Position numbers and translations under genes: made by a program. A stretch of DNA of 64,000 bases, taken from assembly GCA_002336915.1 (NCBI GenBank), contig DDET01000015.1, positions 33,137-97,136 on the forward strand, read 5' to 3'. Numbering within the stretch: position 1 is the stretch's first letter; every line of letters starts with the position of its first letter. Positions 8,380-17,800 of this stretch are shown here, piece by piece. The notes beneath the pieces are model-generated. The model saw only the letters and a program-made list of their open reading frames with translations, had not been told where the DNA came from and did not search any database. This DNA is from Bacteroidetes bacterium UBA1947 (GTDB lineage Bacteria > Bacteroidota > Bacteroidia > Chitinophagales > Chitinophagaceae).

Positions 8380-10425
8380 TTACCACACCCTTGCCCTTTC
8401 ATTTTCGGGGCGGAACATCTTGGCTGTATTAGGTACATTGAATGCTTTGTACCACGCTTCCATATTGCTGAGTGGCATGTTGCAGCGCAGCTCACTTGGC
8501 GAGTGTGGGTCTGTTTTCAAACGCATAGCCAGCTCTTGCGGGCGTGTATTGGCGCGCCATACCTGTGCCCAGCTAAGGAAGAAACGCTGATCGCCGGTGA
8601 AACCGTCTATCTTATCAGTGCCCTGTCCTTGTTTTGTTTTCTTGAATGCTTCGTAAGCTATGTTCAGGCCACCAAGATCGGCAAGGTTCTCACCTTCTGT
8701 GAGCTTACCGTTAGCATGCATGGTGTCCAGTACGATCATTTTATTGAACTGGTCTACCACCATATTTGCTTTCTGGTCAAAGTGCATTGAATCTTCAGGC
8801 GTCCACCAGTTGTGGAGGTTGCCTTCCACATCATAGAGGCGGCCCTGGTCGTCAAAACCGTGGGTCATTTCATGGCCTATTACTGCGCCTATGCCACCGT
8901 AGTTAACGGCATCGTCCGCATCCACATCAAAGAATGGGAACTGCAATATACCCGCAGGGAAAACGATCTCGTTAAAGGCAGGATTGTAGTATGCATTCAC
9001 CGTAGGAGGTGTCATGCCCCATTCTGTTTTATCAACAGGCTTGCCCAGTTTGTTTATATTATAGTCATATGCCCAGGCTGATGAAGCGATCACATTTTTC
9101 ACGTAGTCGTTGCCCTTTATTTCTATCTTGCTGTAGTCTTTCCATTTGTCAGGATAGCCTATTTTTTTGGTAAAGCCATTCAGCTTAGCCAGTGCTTTTT
9201 GCTTGGTAGCATCGCTCATCCAGTCCAGGCGTTTGATGCGCTCTGCATACGTGCTCTGCAGGTTGTTCACCAGCTCCTGCATACGCTTCTTAGCTTCGGG
9301 TTTGAAGTGTTTGTCTACATACATCTGGCCCAGCAGTTCGCCTATCGAGCCATCTATCACGTTCATCACACGCTTCCAGCGTGGCCTTTGTGCCTGCTGC
9401 CCGCGGATGGTGCGGCCGTAGAAATCAAAATGCACTTCATCGATATCCTTGCTCAGGAAGCCCGACATATCGCTCACAAGGCTCATCTTCAGGTATTTCT
9501 TCCACACATCCAGTGGGGTGGCTTTCAGTTGTTTGCTCACTTCGGCAAAGAACTTCGGCATACCTACTATAATGCTGTCCTGTCCGCCCACCTTCAGGTT
9601 TTGCATCAGGGCCTTCCAGTCCATACCGGGAGTTTCTTTGCTGATGCCGTCCAGGTTGTACTTGTTGTACAGCTTATAAGGGTCGCGCATTTCGGTCCTT
9701 GTCATGCTGGCGCCGGCCAACGATGTTTCCAGTGCATACACAGCGGCAGCATCTTTCTTGGCCGTGGTGCTGTCCTCGCCCATCAGGCCGAACATCTTCA
9801 CCAGGTATACTTTATAGGCATCGCGTATCTTGGTAGTGCGCTCATCCTTTTCGAAATAATAATCGCGGTCAGGCATACCCAGGCCGCCCTGGCCAAACTG
9901 GCATATCTCCTTAGTTACATTCTTGTCATCGGGCGATACGCCGAAGCTGAATAATGGGTTGGCACCCTGTGTATGCTCCAGTGCTATCTCGGCCAGCATA
10001 CCATTGGCATCTTTAATGCCGTCTATGCGCGCCATGATATCTTTAAGCGGCGTGATGCCTGCCTTGTCGATGGTTACGGTATCCATACCGCTGCGGTAGA
10101 AATCGCCCACCTTCTGGTCGTTGCTGCCTGCTGCCGCGCTCTTGTTATTGGCTGCGGCGTCCAGCAGCTCGTGCAGGGCCTTGTAGTTATTCTCCTGCAG
10201 CTCGTTAAAGCTTCCCCAGCGTGTCTGGTCGGCAGGTATAGTGTCTTTCCTTAGTTTGGTACCATTAGCGTACTGGAAGAAGTTGTCCCCCGGTGCTACA
10301 GTGGTATCCATATTTGCGGGGTCCAGCAGTTTTACTGTTGAGCCGCCCTCTGCGGTGCCTTTTTGCTGGCATGCGGCCATACCAAGTATAGCTGCACCCG
10401 CAATAAGTGTGTGTTTAAAATTCAT
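8380..10425 (-). CDS. M13 family metallopeptidase (neprilysin/PepO-like), lipoprotein
   Basis: 681 aa from the chosen ATG (10425), which starts a lipoprotein signal MNFKHTLIAGAAILGMAAC; a frame extension of 13 codons upstream would spoil it. The zinc site is complete: HEMTH (His518, Glu519, His522) and GENLAD (Glu579), preceded by the NAYY substrate-binding motif (VNAYYNPAFNEIVFPAG). Length and order match bacterial PepO, which cleaves small peptides. The lipobox Cys predicts a lipid-anchored protein in the periplasm or on the cell surface. Monocistronic: a terminator follows it, and a long non-coding region lies upstream. Confidence 0.95.
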   Translation of the reverse strand: MNFKHTLIAGAAILGMAACQQKGTAEGGSTVKLLDPANMDTTVAPGDNFFQYANGTKLRKDTIPADQTRWGSFNELQENNYKALHELLDAAANNKSAAAGSNDQKVGDFYRSGMDTVTIDKAGITPLKDIMARIDGIKDANGMLAEIALEHTQGANPLFSFGVSPDDKNVTKEICQFGQGGLGMPDRDYYFEKDERTTKIRDAYKVYLVKMFGLMGEDSTTAKKDAAAVYALETSLAGASMTRTEMRDPYKLYNKYNLDGISKETPGMDWKALMQNLKVGGQDSIIVGMPKFFAEVSKQLKATPLDVWKKYLKMSLVSDMSGFLSKDIDEVHFDFYGRTIRGQQAQRPRWKRVMNVIDGSIGELLGQMYVDKHFKPEAKKRMQELVNNLQSTYAERIKRLDWMSDATKQKALAKLNGFTKKIGYPDKWKDYSKIEIKGNDYVKNVIASSAWAYDYNINKLGKPVDKTEWGMTPPTVNAYYNPAFNEIVFPAGILQFPFFDVDADDAVNYGGIGAVIGHEMTHGFDDQGRLYDVEGNLHNWWTPEDSMHFDQKANMVVDQFNKMIVLDTMHANGKLTEGENLADLGGLNIAYEAFKKTKQGQGTDKIDGFTGDQRFFLSWAQVWRANTRPQELAMRLKTDPHSPSELRCNMPLSNMEAWYKAFNVPNTAKMFRPENERARVW

Positions 10426-10539
10426 CTTTAATTTTTTAGAAAGGACAAATGTACAAATAAACAAATCTGATTGTTATTTTTTTATGAAGAGGGGCAGGGG
10501 TAAATAAGGGGGGAAATAAGTTGGCATGTTGATAGGTTG

Positions 10540-10906
10540 ATAAGTTGATATGGTGAATAATAGTTATTTCCGGTTTTCCGGTAGGAAAGAGTTATTTCCT
10601 GTTTTTGTAGGCTGTTTTCGTGAAAAGGCTTGCTGGGTATGTCATGTGCTATAAAATAATTATTTCTCGTTCTTTCCTGTTATTGCCTAATGATTTCCTG
10701 TCGGTAGCGTTTTGTTTCTTTATAGTAACAGGGAGAAAAGTTCCTGTTTTGGAGAGTTATTTCCTTTTTTTACGTCTTTGTCATTGTATCCACACATGCG
10801 AGAAACTATGTGCTCCGCGGTGGCCCATGACAAATTTTCAACTCACCCTGCAAGATACGAAACGGGGAGGGGCTGTTCCAAATTTTTATATCCACATTTT
10901 CATGCC
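10540..10906 (+). repeat. Dispersed intergenic repeat, copy A
   Basis: About 350 bp of AT-rich sequence that matches, in inverted orientation, the intergenic region at about 55186-55495. Shared blocks in the same order: TTATTTCC-GGTTTTCC-hairpin with AGGAAA (10563-10590), AAAAGGCTTGC (10623), AATAATTATTTCTCGTT (10655), CCTAATG-TTTCC (10686), CCTGCAAGATAC (10848) and ATATCCACATTTT (10889). No coding potential was found. It lies upstream of a T9SS gene. It differs enough from copy B to be old. Confidence 0.7.
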
Positions 10907-10991
10907 CGAATAAATATATAACGATGACCAAAAACATCCTTTTTTACGCTTGCTTATGACAAGCATCATCCATAATATTTTATACCGGAAA

Positions 10992-10999
10992 TAATTTTG
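10992..10999 (+). promoter_or_regulatory. Possible -7 box for the T9SS gene at 11076
   Basis: TAATTTTG matches TAnnTTTG; no clear TTTG box at the expected distance upstream. It leaves a leader of about 70 nt. Confidence 0.35.
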
Positions 11000-11075
11000 T
11001 CCTGTCAATGATACAACTGCCTTCATGGTATCATTAGCGGGAGATCTAAAATGTTCATTTAAAAAAATTAAGATC

Positions 11076-12710
11076 ATGAGAAAGTTTTTTTTACCCAAAT
11101 TATTTTGTCTGCTGTTTGTTTTGGCAGCAGGGCAGGCAATTGCACAGGAGCAAAAGGCTACCTGGGGCAGTGATGTGATTGTTAGCCCCACGGCAGGCAG
11201 GTATTATAAGAATGCGAGGGTATCGGTAGGCTATGATGGTACCATTTTCGTAGGCAGGCTATGGGCCACAAGTGCTAACGGGCAGTACCAGAACTGGGAG
11301 GTGCTCAAATCGGTGGACAGCGGGCATACTTTCACTATGGTGACAAACTCAAATGTATCGGGAAGCGTGCAGTACAGGGCACTTGACATCATTGCTGCAG
11401 GTGCTAATGCCACAGATTTCAAATTATTCGTTGCGCGCTCTACGCACGATACAGGAACTGCAAATAATGGCCGAAGCGAATTGTACCTGACAAGCTATGA
11501 TGCAAATGGAGGCTACCTGGCATCGCTAATATATGATGTGGACACTTATGTCAACGGATATTATCGTAGTTGGGAATCATTAAGCCTGTCCTCTGATTGG
11601 AAGGAGCCAAATGGCGTGTCTGCCCCCTACGAACTGGACCTTGTAGGCGCAAAGGCCCAGAGCTATGATTCAATAGTAGTATGGGCCAGCAAGGATGCCG
11701 GTACCACCCTGGTCCGCAGGGGAATATATGGCGCACCGGGCTATATCAAGCATGTGAGTGGTTCAATAGGTTCCTCAATACCATCCTCCACTTTTTATGG
11801 CAGGCTTGGCATTGCATGGGATGAGTTTAACGCTTATGCCCAAAAATGGGGTAAGGTATATGTAAGATTCGTTTTTCCCGACGATGCTACTGATCCTGCC
11901 TTGAATGCGTCATTGTACCAGGTGGGCACCAGCGATAGCAGTTATAGAAGTCCTTCTATCGTACTTTCCCAGCAAACCGGTACGGTGGTTGGCCCCGGCG
12001 ACAGCGACATAAGGACCGTCGTATTGTATGAAACAAATGCCGTAACCGGTAACTACACAAGCGTAAACTTCAGGGCTGCAGACAGCCTGACATTGCACAG
12101 CTTCAACCTGGCCGTGAATGGAACGGTTAAACTGGGAACCGCATCCGGTGGTGTAATGCATCCTCATGCTGTGTATGATCCCGCGTATAATAACTATATG
12201 ATCACCTATTATGACTCTGCAACCCAGGCATTGGTATACTCCCTGAAGCCGTTAAGTTCTGCACTGTTAGGCACGCCTTCAGTATTTAAAGCCAACTACA
12301 GGGATGCCTCGAGCGACCTTGATGCAAGCGCATATCCACGGGTAGACATAAACAATGTGATACACCAGGCCGCATTTGTATGGAATGACAATTATAAAAC
12401 CATGTTTGATGCAGAGTATGCGCTACCAACTTCCGTACAGAGCATTCCATTGAATGTTACTGATGTGCAGGTGTTCCCTAACCCTGCAACTGATCTTGTG
12501 AATGTTGCATTCATAGCTCAACAGGAAGATAAGATCGTGATATCGGTATATGATATTACCGGCAGGCGTGTAATTGCTTCGCAGGCTACTGTGAATGCAG
12601 GTGTAAATAAATTGCCCGTTGACATAAACACGCTACCTACAGGTAACTATATTATACAATTGAAAGGTAACCGTGTGAACTTTAACGTAAGGATCACCAA
12701 AGAGCAATAA
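11076..12710 (+). CDS. Secreted T9SS type A sorting-domain protein, sialidase/BNR-like propeller (paralogue 1)
   Basis: 544 aa from the ATG that starts the signal peptide MRKFFLPKLFCLLFVLAAGQAIAQ. The body (about 30-460) looks like a beta-propeller: WEVLKSVDSGHTF near the start is a BNR/Asp-box-like motif (S-x-D-x-G-x-T-F). The last 80 residues are a type A sorting domain (VFPNPATDLVNV ... DITGRRV ... LPTGNYIIQLKG). It is therefore probably exported by T9SS. A close paralogue with the same architecture lies at 57486-59114. Substrate or function is not recognised; catalytic sialidase residues were not identified. Confidence 0.82.
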   Translation: MRKFFLPKLFCLLFVLAAGQAIAQEQKATWGSDVIVSPTAGRYYKNARVSVGYDGTIFVGRLWATSANGQYQNWEVLKSVDSGHTFTMVTNSNVSGSVQYRALDIIAAGANATDFKLFVARSTHDTGTANNGRSELYLTSYDANGGYLASLIYDVDTYVNGYYRSWESLSLSSDWKEPNGVSAPYELDLVGAKAQSYDSIVVWASKDAGTTLVRRGIYGAPGYIKHVSGSIGSSIPSSTFYGRLGIAWDEFNAYAQKWGKVYVRFVFPDDATDPALNASLYQVGTSDSSYRSPSIVLSQQTGTVVGPGDSDIRTVVLYETNAVTGNYTSVNFRAADSLTLHSFNLAVNGTVKLGTASGGVMHPHAVYDPAYNNYMITYYDSATQALVYSLKPLSSALLGTPSVFKANYRDASSDLDASAYPRVDINNVIHQAAFVWNDNYKTMFDAEYALPTSVQSIPLNVTDVQVFPNPATDLVNVAFIAQQEDKIVISVYDITGRRVIASQATVNAGVNKLPVDINTLPTGNYIIQLKGNRVNFNVRITKEQ

Positions 12711-12733
12711 GGTTTTTTAGAATGAGAACAAAG

Positions 12734-12768
12734 CAGTCGGGGTGTTATGCCCCGGCTGTTTTATTATT
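12734..12768 (+). terminator. Rho-independent terminator after the 11-kb T9SS gene
   Basis: CAGTCGGGG and CCCCGGCTG form a 9-bp stem (one G-T pair) around TGTTATG, followed by TTTTATTATTTT. Confidence 0.8.
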
Positions 12769-12903
12769 TTACGGTTGAGCAATAAGAGATGACGTAACCT
12801 TAGTTCTAAGCGAGCGGACATCCCCCTGACCCCCTCCGCAGTAAAAGCAGGATCCTGGACTTCAGCCCCGCACATTGGCATCGGTAAAAGGTGGGGTCTT
12901 ATA

Positions 12904-13566
12904 CTACCTCACTGTTCTCTTATTCACACATGCCATCACGCTATTAGCCCTTACCAGTTTTACTTCTACAATGCCCTGGAAGAAATACTGTCGGCCACTC
13001 TTTACATCGCGGCAGCGGCTGCGGGTGCGCAGTTGCTCCAGCTTTTCAAACACACGGCCATCGTCGGTAATGAAGCGCTGGTTTATCTGTATATCGTCCA
13101 CCAGGCGGGCGCCGGGTTTCTTCTCGTCGTAGCGGTATAGTGCTTTGTAGAGCTCCGTATCGGTACAGGTACTTGCTGCGGGGTTGTGCAGGTAAGCATG
13201 CAGCGCCTTCTCCACATCGGGCGGAAAGATACGCTTGCCCATAAAAGGTATCAGCATATGGCGGAACTGCGTTTTCCACTCCTTGCCATGGGGTGCATGG
13301 CCATGTTCAAAATGCACGAAGGTGCACATATGCGCCAGTTCGTGTATCAGCGTTATCAGGAAGCTATACGGATTGAGGTTGACATTGATGCTTATACGGT
13401 GCTGTGGCTTATCGGGCGTGGGGTGGCGATAGTCGCCAAGCACACTCTTGCGCTCGTGCGTCAGGGTAAGATGCACGGTGTAATTCTGAAAATAGGGCGC
13501 CACCATATGGAATGTATGGGGTGGCAAAAACTGCTCCAGGAGCCTGATAGATGTTTCCTTCTTCAT
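12904..13566 (-). CDS. SprT-like zinc metallopeptidase domain protein
   Basis: 220 aa with the SprT-like zinc motif IHELAHM (His75, Glu76, His79) and a third His in the following FEHGHAPHG. Family members related to eukaryotic SPRTN cut DNA-protein crosslinks; the bacterial ones are mostly uncharacterised. Cytoplasmic, no signal peptide. It is the last gene of a tight minus-strand cluster, 1 nt after the stop of the small membrane protein gene, so probably co-transcribed with the AtpZ-like gene. The C-terminal third (from about residue 130) is basic and lacks the zinc-ribbon Cys clusters of classical SprT. Confidence 0.82.
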   Translation of the reverse strand: MKKETSIRLLEQFLPPHTFHMVAPYFQNYTVHLTLTHERKSVLGDYRHPTPDKPQHRISINVNLNPYSFLITLIHELAHMCTFVHFEHGHAPHGKEWKTQFRHMLIPFMGKRIFPPDVEKALHAYLHNPAASTCTDTELYKALYRYDEKKPGARLVDDIQINQRFITDDGRVFEKLEQLRTRSRCRDVKSGRQYFFQGIVEVKLVRANSVMACVNKRTVR

Positions 13567-13567
13567 T

Positions 13568-13951
13568 TTATTTGGTATTCCTTACAAACCTGGCCAAAAG
13601 CCATGTCTCTGTTGTTGTATACACTGCATAAATTCCCAAAAGCATAAAGATCGAAGGCTTATGTATCCCACCTTTACTGCGCATTATCAATACATAAGTG
13701 ATGATGCCCGCCATACACACCAGCATCTTGATAAACGTGGATGCAGATACCCCACGTATAAAAGCTGCCGAATTTTTATCCAATTGCTTAGTGATAAGAT
13801 TGTAAGTGACCAGTGACAAAGCTGCCATTATTGCATTGCCTGTCATCAGCACCACAAAATCATAAGCGGGCTCTGCACTTTTAAGCGCATAAAAGCCCGC
13901 GCTCAAAGCCGCGAAAATTATTATTACGATCAGTATAAACTGCTTTTTCAT
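13568..13951 (-). CDS. Small four-helix membrane protein (unrecognised, neighbour of AtpZ-like gene)
   Basis: 127 aa with four hydrophobic segments (about 4-22, 33-52, 70-88, 98-117). In related genomes, as far as I recall, a membrane protein of this size sits between an AtpZ/AtpI gene and atpB, but no ATP synthase genes follow here. The start codon overlaps the AtpZ-like stop by 4 nt (ATGA), so it is translationally coupled. Function unknown; a role in F0 assembly would be inference from position only. Confidence 0.7.
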   Translation of the reverse strand: MKKQFILIVIIIFAALSAGFYALKSAEPAYDFVVLMTGNAIMAALSLVTYNLITKQLDKNSAAFIRGVSASTFIKMLVCMAGIITYVLIMRSKGGIHKPSIFMLLGIYAVYTTTETWLLARFVRNTK

Positions 13952-14157
13952 TTTTTAGGTTTACTAAATTCTTTAATTACCTGCCACAACAGCACGATAA
14001 GCATAATGACTGGTAATACAATAATGAACAACGGAAAATGCAGGAGCCATCCATCGAGCTTATGCCCTGCCCAAACCGCAGCCAGCAAAGCAATCAACCA
14101 GGTGGTGGCAAGGCCCGCATAGCGCATGGTATTGTTCACTTTGTTCTGTTCACTCAT
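13948..14157 (-). CDS. AtpZ/AtpI family small membrane protein
   Basis: 69 aa with two transmembrane helices: MRYAGLATTWLIALLAAVWAG and the second at about 40-60. The GLATTW...G-x-x-LD pattern and size fit the AtpZ/AtpI family, which helps assemble F0 or carries Mg/Ca in some bacteria. Overlaps both neighbours by 4 nt (14154-14157 and 13948-13951). The atp operon itself is absent from this window. Confidence 0.75.
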   Translation of the reverse strand: MSEQNKVNNTMRYAGLATTWLIALLAAVWAGHKLDGWLLHFPLFIIVLPVIMLIVLLWQVIKEFSKPKK

Positions 14158-14648
14158 TCCGGTTTCACATTTTTCTTACTGTTCTTATTATCTGTCTTCA
14201 CATCCTCCATTGCCTTCTTCTTTATCTCGTCCGTTTGCGGAAAGATGCTCATCTCTTCTTTTTTCACCAGGTTCATATCCAGTTTGGTAGTATCAGGGCT
14301 CCCCTTATAATTGCCACTCACTATCTCCCTGATGTTTGCCTCGTACGCCTGCTGTGCAGCAACAAGGTCGGAGAGCGAATCCATGCTGCGCTTTATCTTT
14401 ACCATCTGCATATGCGTTTTGTCATTGCCATAGCCCGGTACATAATACTTGAGCGGCGTAAGCAAGAGCACACAAACAGTGAGTGTAACAATGACCACAA
14501 ATAGCGTACTGAGCAAAATGTACAGCTTGCGCATAGTAAGCTTAAAGCTGGCCACCTCCTGCAAAGACTCTGCATCTATAAACACCACGCGGTAGTTTAT
14601 ATTCAGCTTCTTCAAAATGCCCGACCTTATAAATCCTAATTTGCCCAT
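14154..14648 (-). CDS. Membrane protein resembling the N-terminal part of Bacteroidota M23 peptidases, without the peptidase domain
   Basis: 164 aa. The N-terminal stretch YRVVFIDAESLQEVASFKL, a transmembrane helix (about 40-62) and then LLTPLKYYVPGYG resemble the membrane-anchor region of envelope M23 (LytM) proteins in this phylum, followed by a coiled-coil. The LytM domain, with its HxxxD and HxH zinc motifs, is absent; the chain ends in a charged Lys-rich tail. First gene of a four-gene overlapping cluster. It may be a naturally shortened regulator of cell-wall enzymes or a truncated relic. Confidence 0.6.
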   Translation of the reverse strand: MGKLGFIRSGILKKLNINYRVVFIDAESLQEVASFKLTMRKLYILLSTLFVVIVTLTVCVLLLTPLKYYVPGYGNDKTHMQMVKIKRSMDSLSDLVAAQQAYEANIREIVSGNYKGSPDTTKLDMNLVKKEEMSIFPQTDEIKKKAMEDVKTDNKNSKKNVKPE

Positions 14649-14881
14649 CTTTTACAAACAACATATCACTATACGAATATGCTACAGGTTTTTTGATTTT
14701 TTGAACTGTTCGCCTTAATTAATTGGTAAATTAAGCAAAGCAGGTCAGCCTGCATAGCTTAAATTATGCATTTTTGCCTATTTTTGAAGCAATTGCAGTG
14801 AGTTGAGAATTTTTGGGAAATGCTATGCAATTATAATATTTTTCGCTTTATTTAGTTAATGTAATAAAGACTAATCCCAGT

Positions 14882-17800
14882 TTGCGCAATAGATTATCAA
14901 TAATATTCATATCTAGTTTCATTTGTTTGTGTGCTTCTCTAGCCTCCTTCGGCCAAAAAGTAAACACAGACAGTCTTGCGCGTGCCCGGCAGGCAGTTAT
15001 AGATGCCCGCCAAAAGGCGCAAAAGCATAGCCAGGACAGTGCCCAGGCGGCAAGGCAGCAGCATGCCGATGAGATGGCGGCTGCACGCAAAAAGACAACT
15101 GACAGCCTGGCGCGCATAAGGGCGTATAAGAACAGCAAGCACTACCAGGATAGCGTGAACAAAGCGCGCAATGCACAGCTGAACGCCGTGAGAGACGAAC
15201 GGAAGGCAGCGCTTGAAGCCCAGCAGGCGGGAAGGAAGAGGACTACCGACAGCCTGAACGCTATCAGGAAATATAAGGAAAGCAAGCACTATAAGGACAG
15301 TGTGGCCCACGCAAGGCAAGCGAAGCTGAATGGCACCAAAAAGGAGCAAAAGGAGCGGTTGGATGCACTGAAGGCTGCCCGTAAGAAAACGGCTGACAGC
15401 ATTGCCCTGGCTCGTAGTGAAAGGACGGACAGCCTGCAAAAGATCCAGAAAGAACGCGCTGCCAAAGCAGCCGCTATAAAGAAATACCGCGAAAGCAAGC
15501 GCTACCGGGATAGTGTGGCCATTATAAAGCAGACCCGGATGGACAATATGCGGATAGCCCGCAAGGCCTTTAGCGATAGCATGCTGGCGGTGCGGAAGGA
15601 ACGGGCTGATAGCATAAAGGAAGCAAGGAAGGCATATACAGATAAACTTACTGCAAGCCGTAAGAAGAGTATGGATAGCCTGAAAGCCATACGTAAAGTG
15701 CATACGGATAGCCTGGCCAAAATAAAAACCCAGAAAGAGAAGATACAGAAGGAAAAGCAAAAGAACAACGAGAATAAGCTGGACCTGGCACTAAAACTGA
15801 AGATAGAGAAGAAACATAAGGCATGGAGCAATGAGAGCATGCTGAAAAAGAAATGGGGTGTGCCCCGGCGGGAGATACAAAACACCTTTACCAGGTATAA
15901 CTATTATTTTAATGCCGACCGGAAGATGGATGAGGCGCTGGTGAATATGGAACGGGTGCGAAAAGAGAATTATGACTCGCTGATAGCCCTATTCTCGTTT
16001 AACCCGGACCGGGACTCGGCCTCGATAGCACCGGATATGGATAGTATCATCCATAAAGTGTCGGTGGGTATCCAGATACATGACCCCCGTACCAAGTGGG
16101 GCGATGACCTGTACCTGCTGCTGGGTGAGGCTTACTACTATAAAGGTGATTACCCGAATGCGATCATAGCCTTCCGCTATGCGGTGAGTATCTATGAGCA
16201 GTACAAGAAAAAATCGAAGGAGCCAAGCAGCAAGAAAAGTGAAGGCCCATCGATACTGGAGGAAGATAAAAAAGGGCTGCTCGATTTCCTGAAGCACCAG
16301 AGCGTACATAATGAGGCTATCCTTTGGCTGGCACGCACCTATACGCAAACGAACCAGGCGGGGAATGCAGAATCTGTGCTGGACCTTGTAGAGTCGGACC
16401 CGAACTTCCCTAAAACCTTGGTAGGCAGGCTAGCCCTTGAAAAGGCATTTGTGAAGCTGAAGGAAGGCGATTTTAACGGCGCAGGCAAACAGTTGAGCAT
16501 AGCAGCCGCTGATGATAACCTGCCTGATGTGACGCGCCAGCGTTGTGCATACCTGGCCGGACAGATATTTGAGATGAGAGGCAATGATACTGCCGCTGTG
16601 GCAAGCTACCAGCAGGTGCTGGACCTGCATCCCAAGATAGAGATGGACTTCTACGCGCGTAAGCATATGGCCTATGCCATCATCGCATCGGGCGGTAAGC
16701 AGGATGCTGTAGAGTCCTCGATGAGGGGCCTTTTGAAGGACGGTAAGTATGCACCTTATTATGAACAGGCGTATTATATACTGGGCCTGCTGGCTATCAA
16801 CTCGAACAACAATGCAGAGGCTATAAGCTACCTGAACAAAGGCATAAAATCGCCCAAGGCAACCAAAAAACAGAAAGCAATATCCTATGCCCACCTGGGA
16901 ACGCTATATTATAATACTGAAGATTACATAGCCTCAAAGCATGCTTATGACAGCGCCGTGATATACTCGAAATATGTATCGGGCGATGAGGAAGTGAACC
17001 TGGCCATACGCCGCAGCCCTGTATTGGGCGACGTGACCGGCCCGGTCACGATAATACATATACAGGACAGCCTGCTGGCGCTGGGACAACTAAGTGAAAA
17101 GGAACAAAGGGCGGCAGTACGCAAGTACATAAGGCTGCTGGAAGACAGGCGTGCGGATAGCATCTTCCGTGCAGAAAATGCGGGTGTAGCTGCGGCTGAA
17201 CAGGTGGGTAACAATGAAGAGGTGGTAGCCTCCTGGTATTTTTCTAACCCGCCGCAAATGCAGCAGGGCTTCAATGATTTCAAACGCAAATGGGGCAACA
17301 GGCAGCTTACTGATAACTGGAGGAGGATAGCCTCGATAGGTTTTGTAAGCAATACCAACATCCCGGAAAACGAAAAGGCCAACAATACCTTGTTGGACAG
17401 CAATGCCGTAGCGATGGATGTAGACGAGAATGGTATACCTACAGAGGAGAGCCTGCTGGCAGCCATCCCCAATTCCGCATCGCGGCAGGATAGGGCAAAA
17501 CGCCTCGAGCAGCGTGCTTACATAGACCTGGCGAATGCATACATAAGGCAACTGGAGGATTATCCTCTTGCCATTAAGGCACTCGATACATTGGATTTCC
17601 GCTATCCGCAGCATGAGCATAAAGCGCAGGAATTATACCTCCGCTATCTTGTGGCACTGCGCCAGAGCAAATTTGATGCTGCAAAAGGCTATTCGGCACA
17701 ATTGCTGCAGCAGTTTCCCGGCTCGCAGTACGCTGAACTGGTACGCCCATCTACGGAAGACGGTGTGGGCATGAAGGGAAATAACAGCCAATCGATGCAG

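Noticed and set aside
11076..12710. Sialidase activity for the BNR-like T9SS proteins
   Set aside because: One Asp-box-like motif is visible but none of the catalytic Arg triad or Tyr/Glu residues could be identified.
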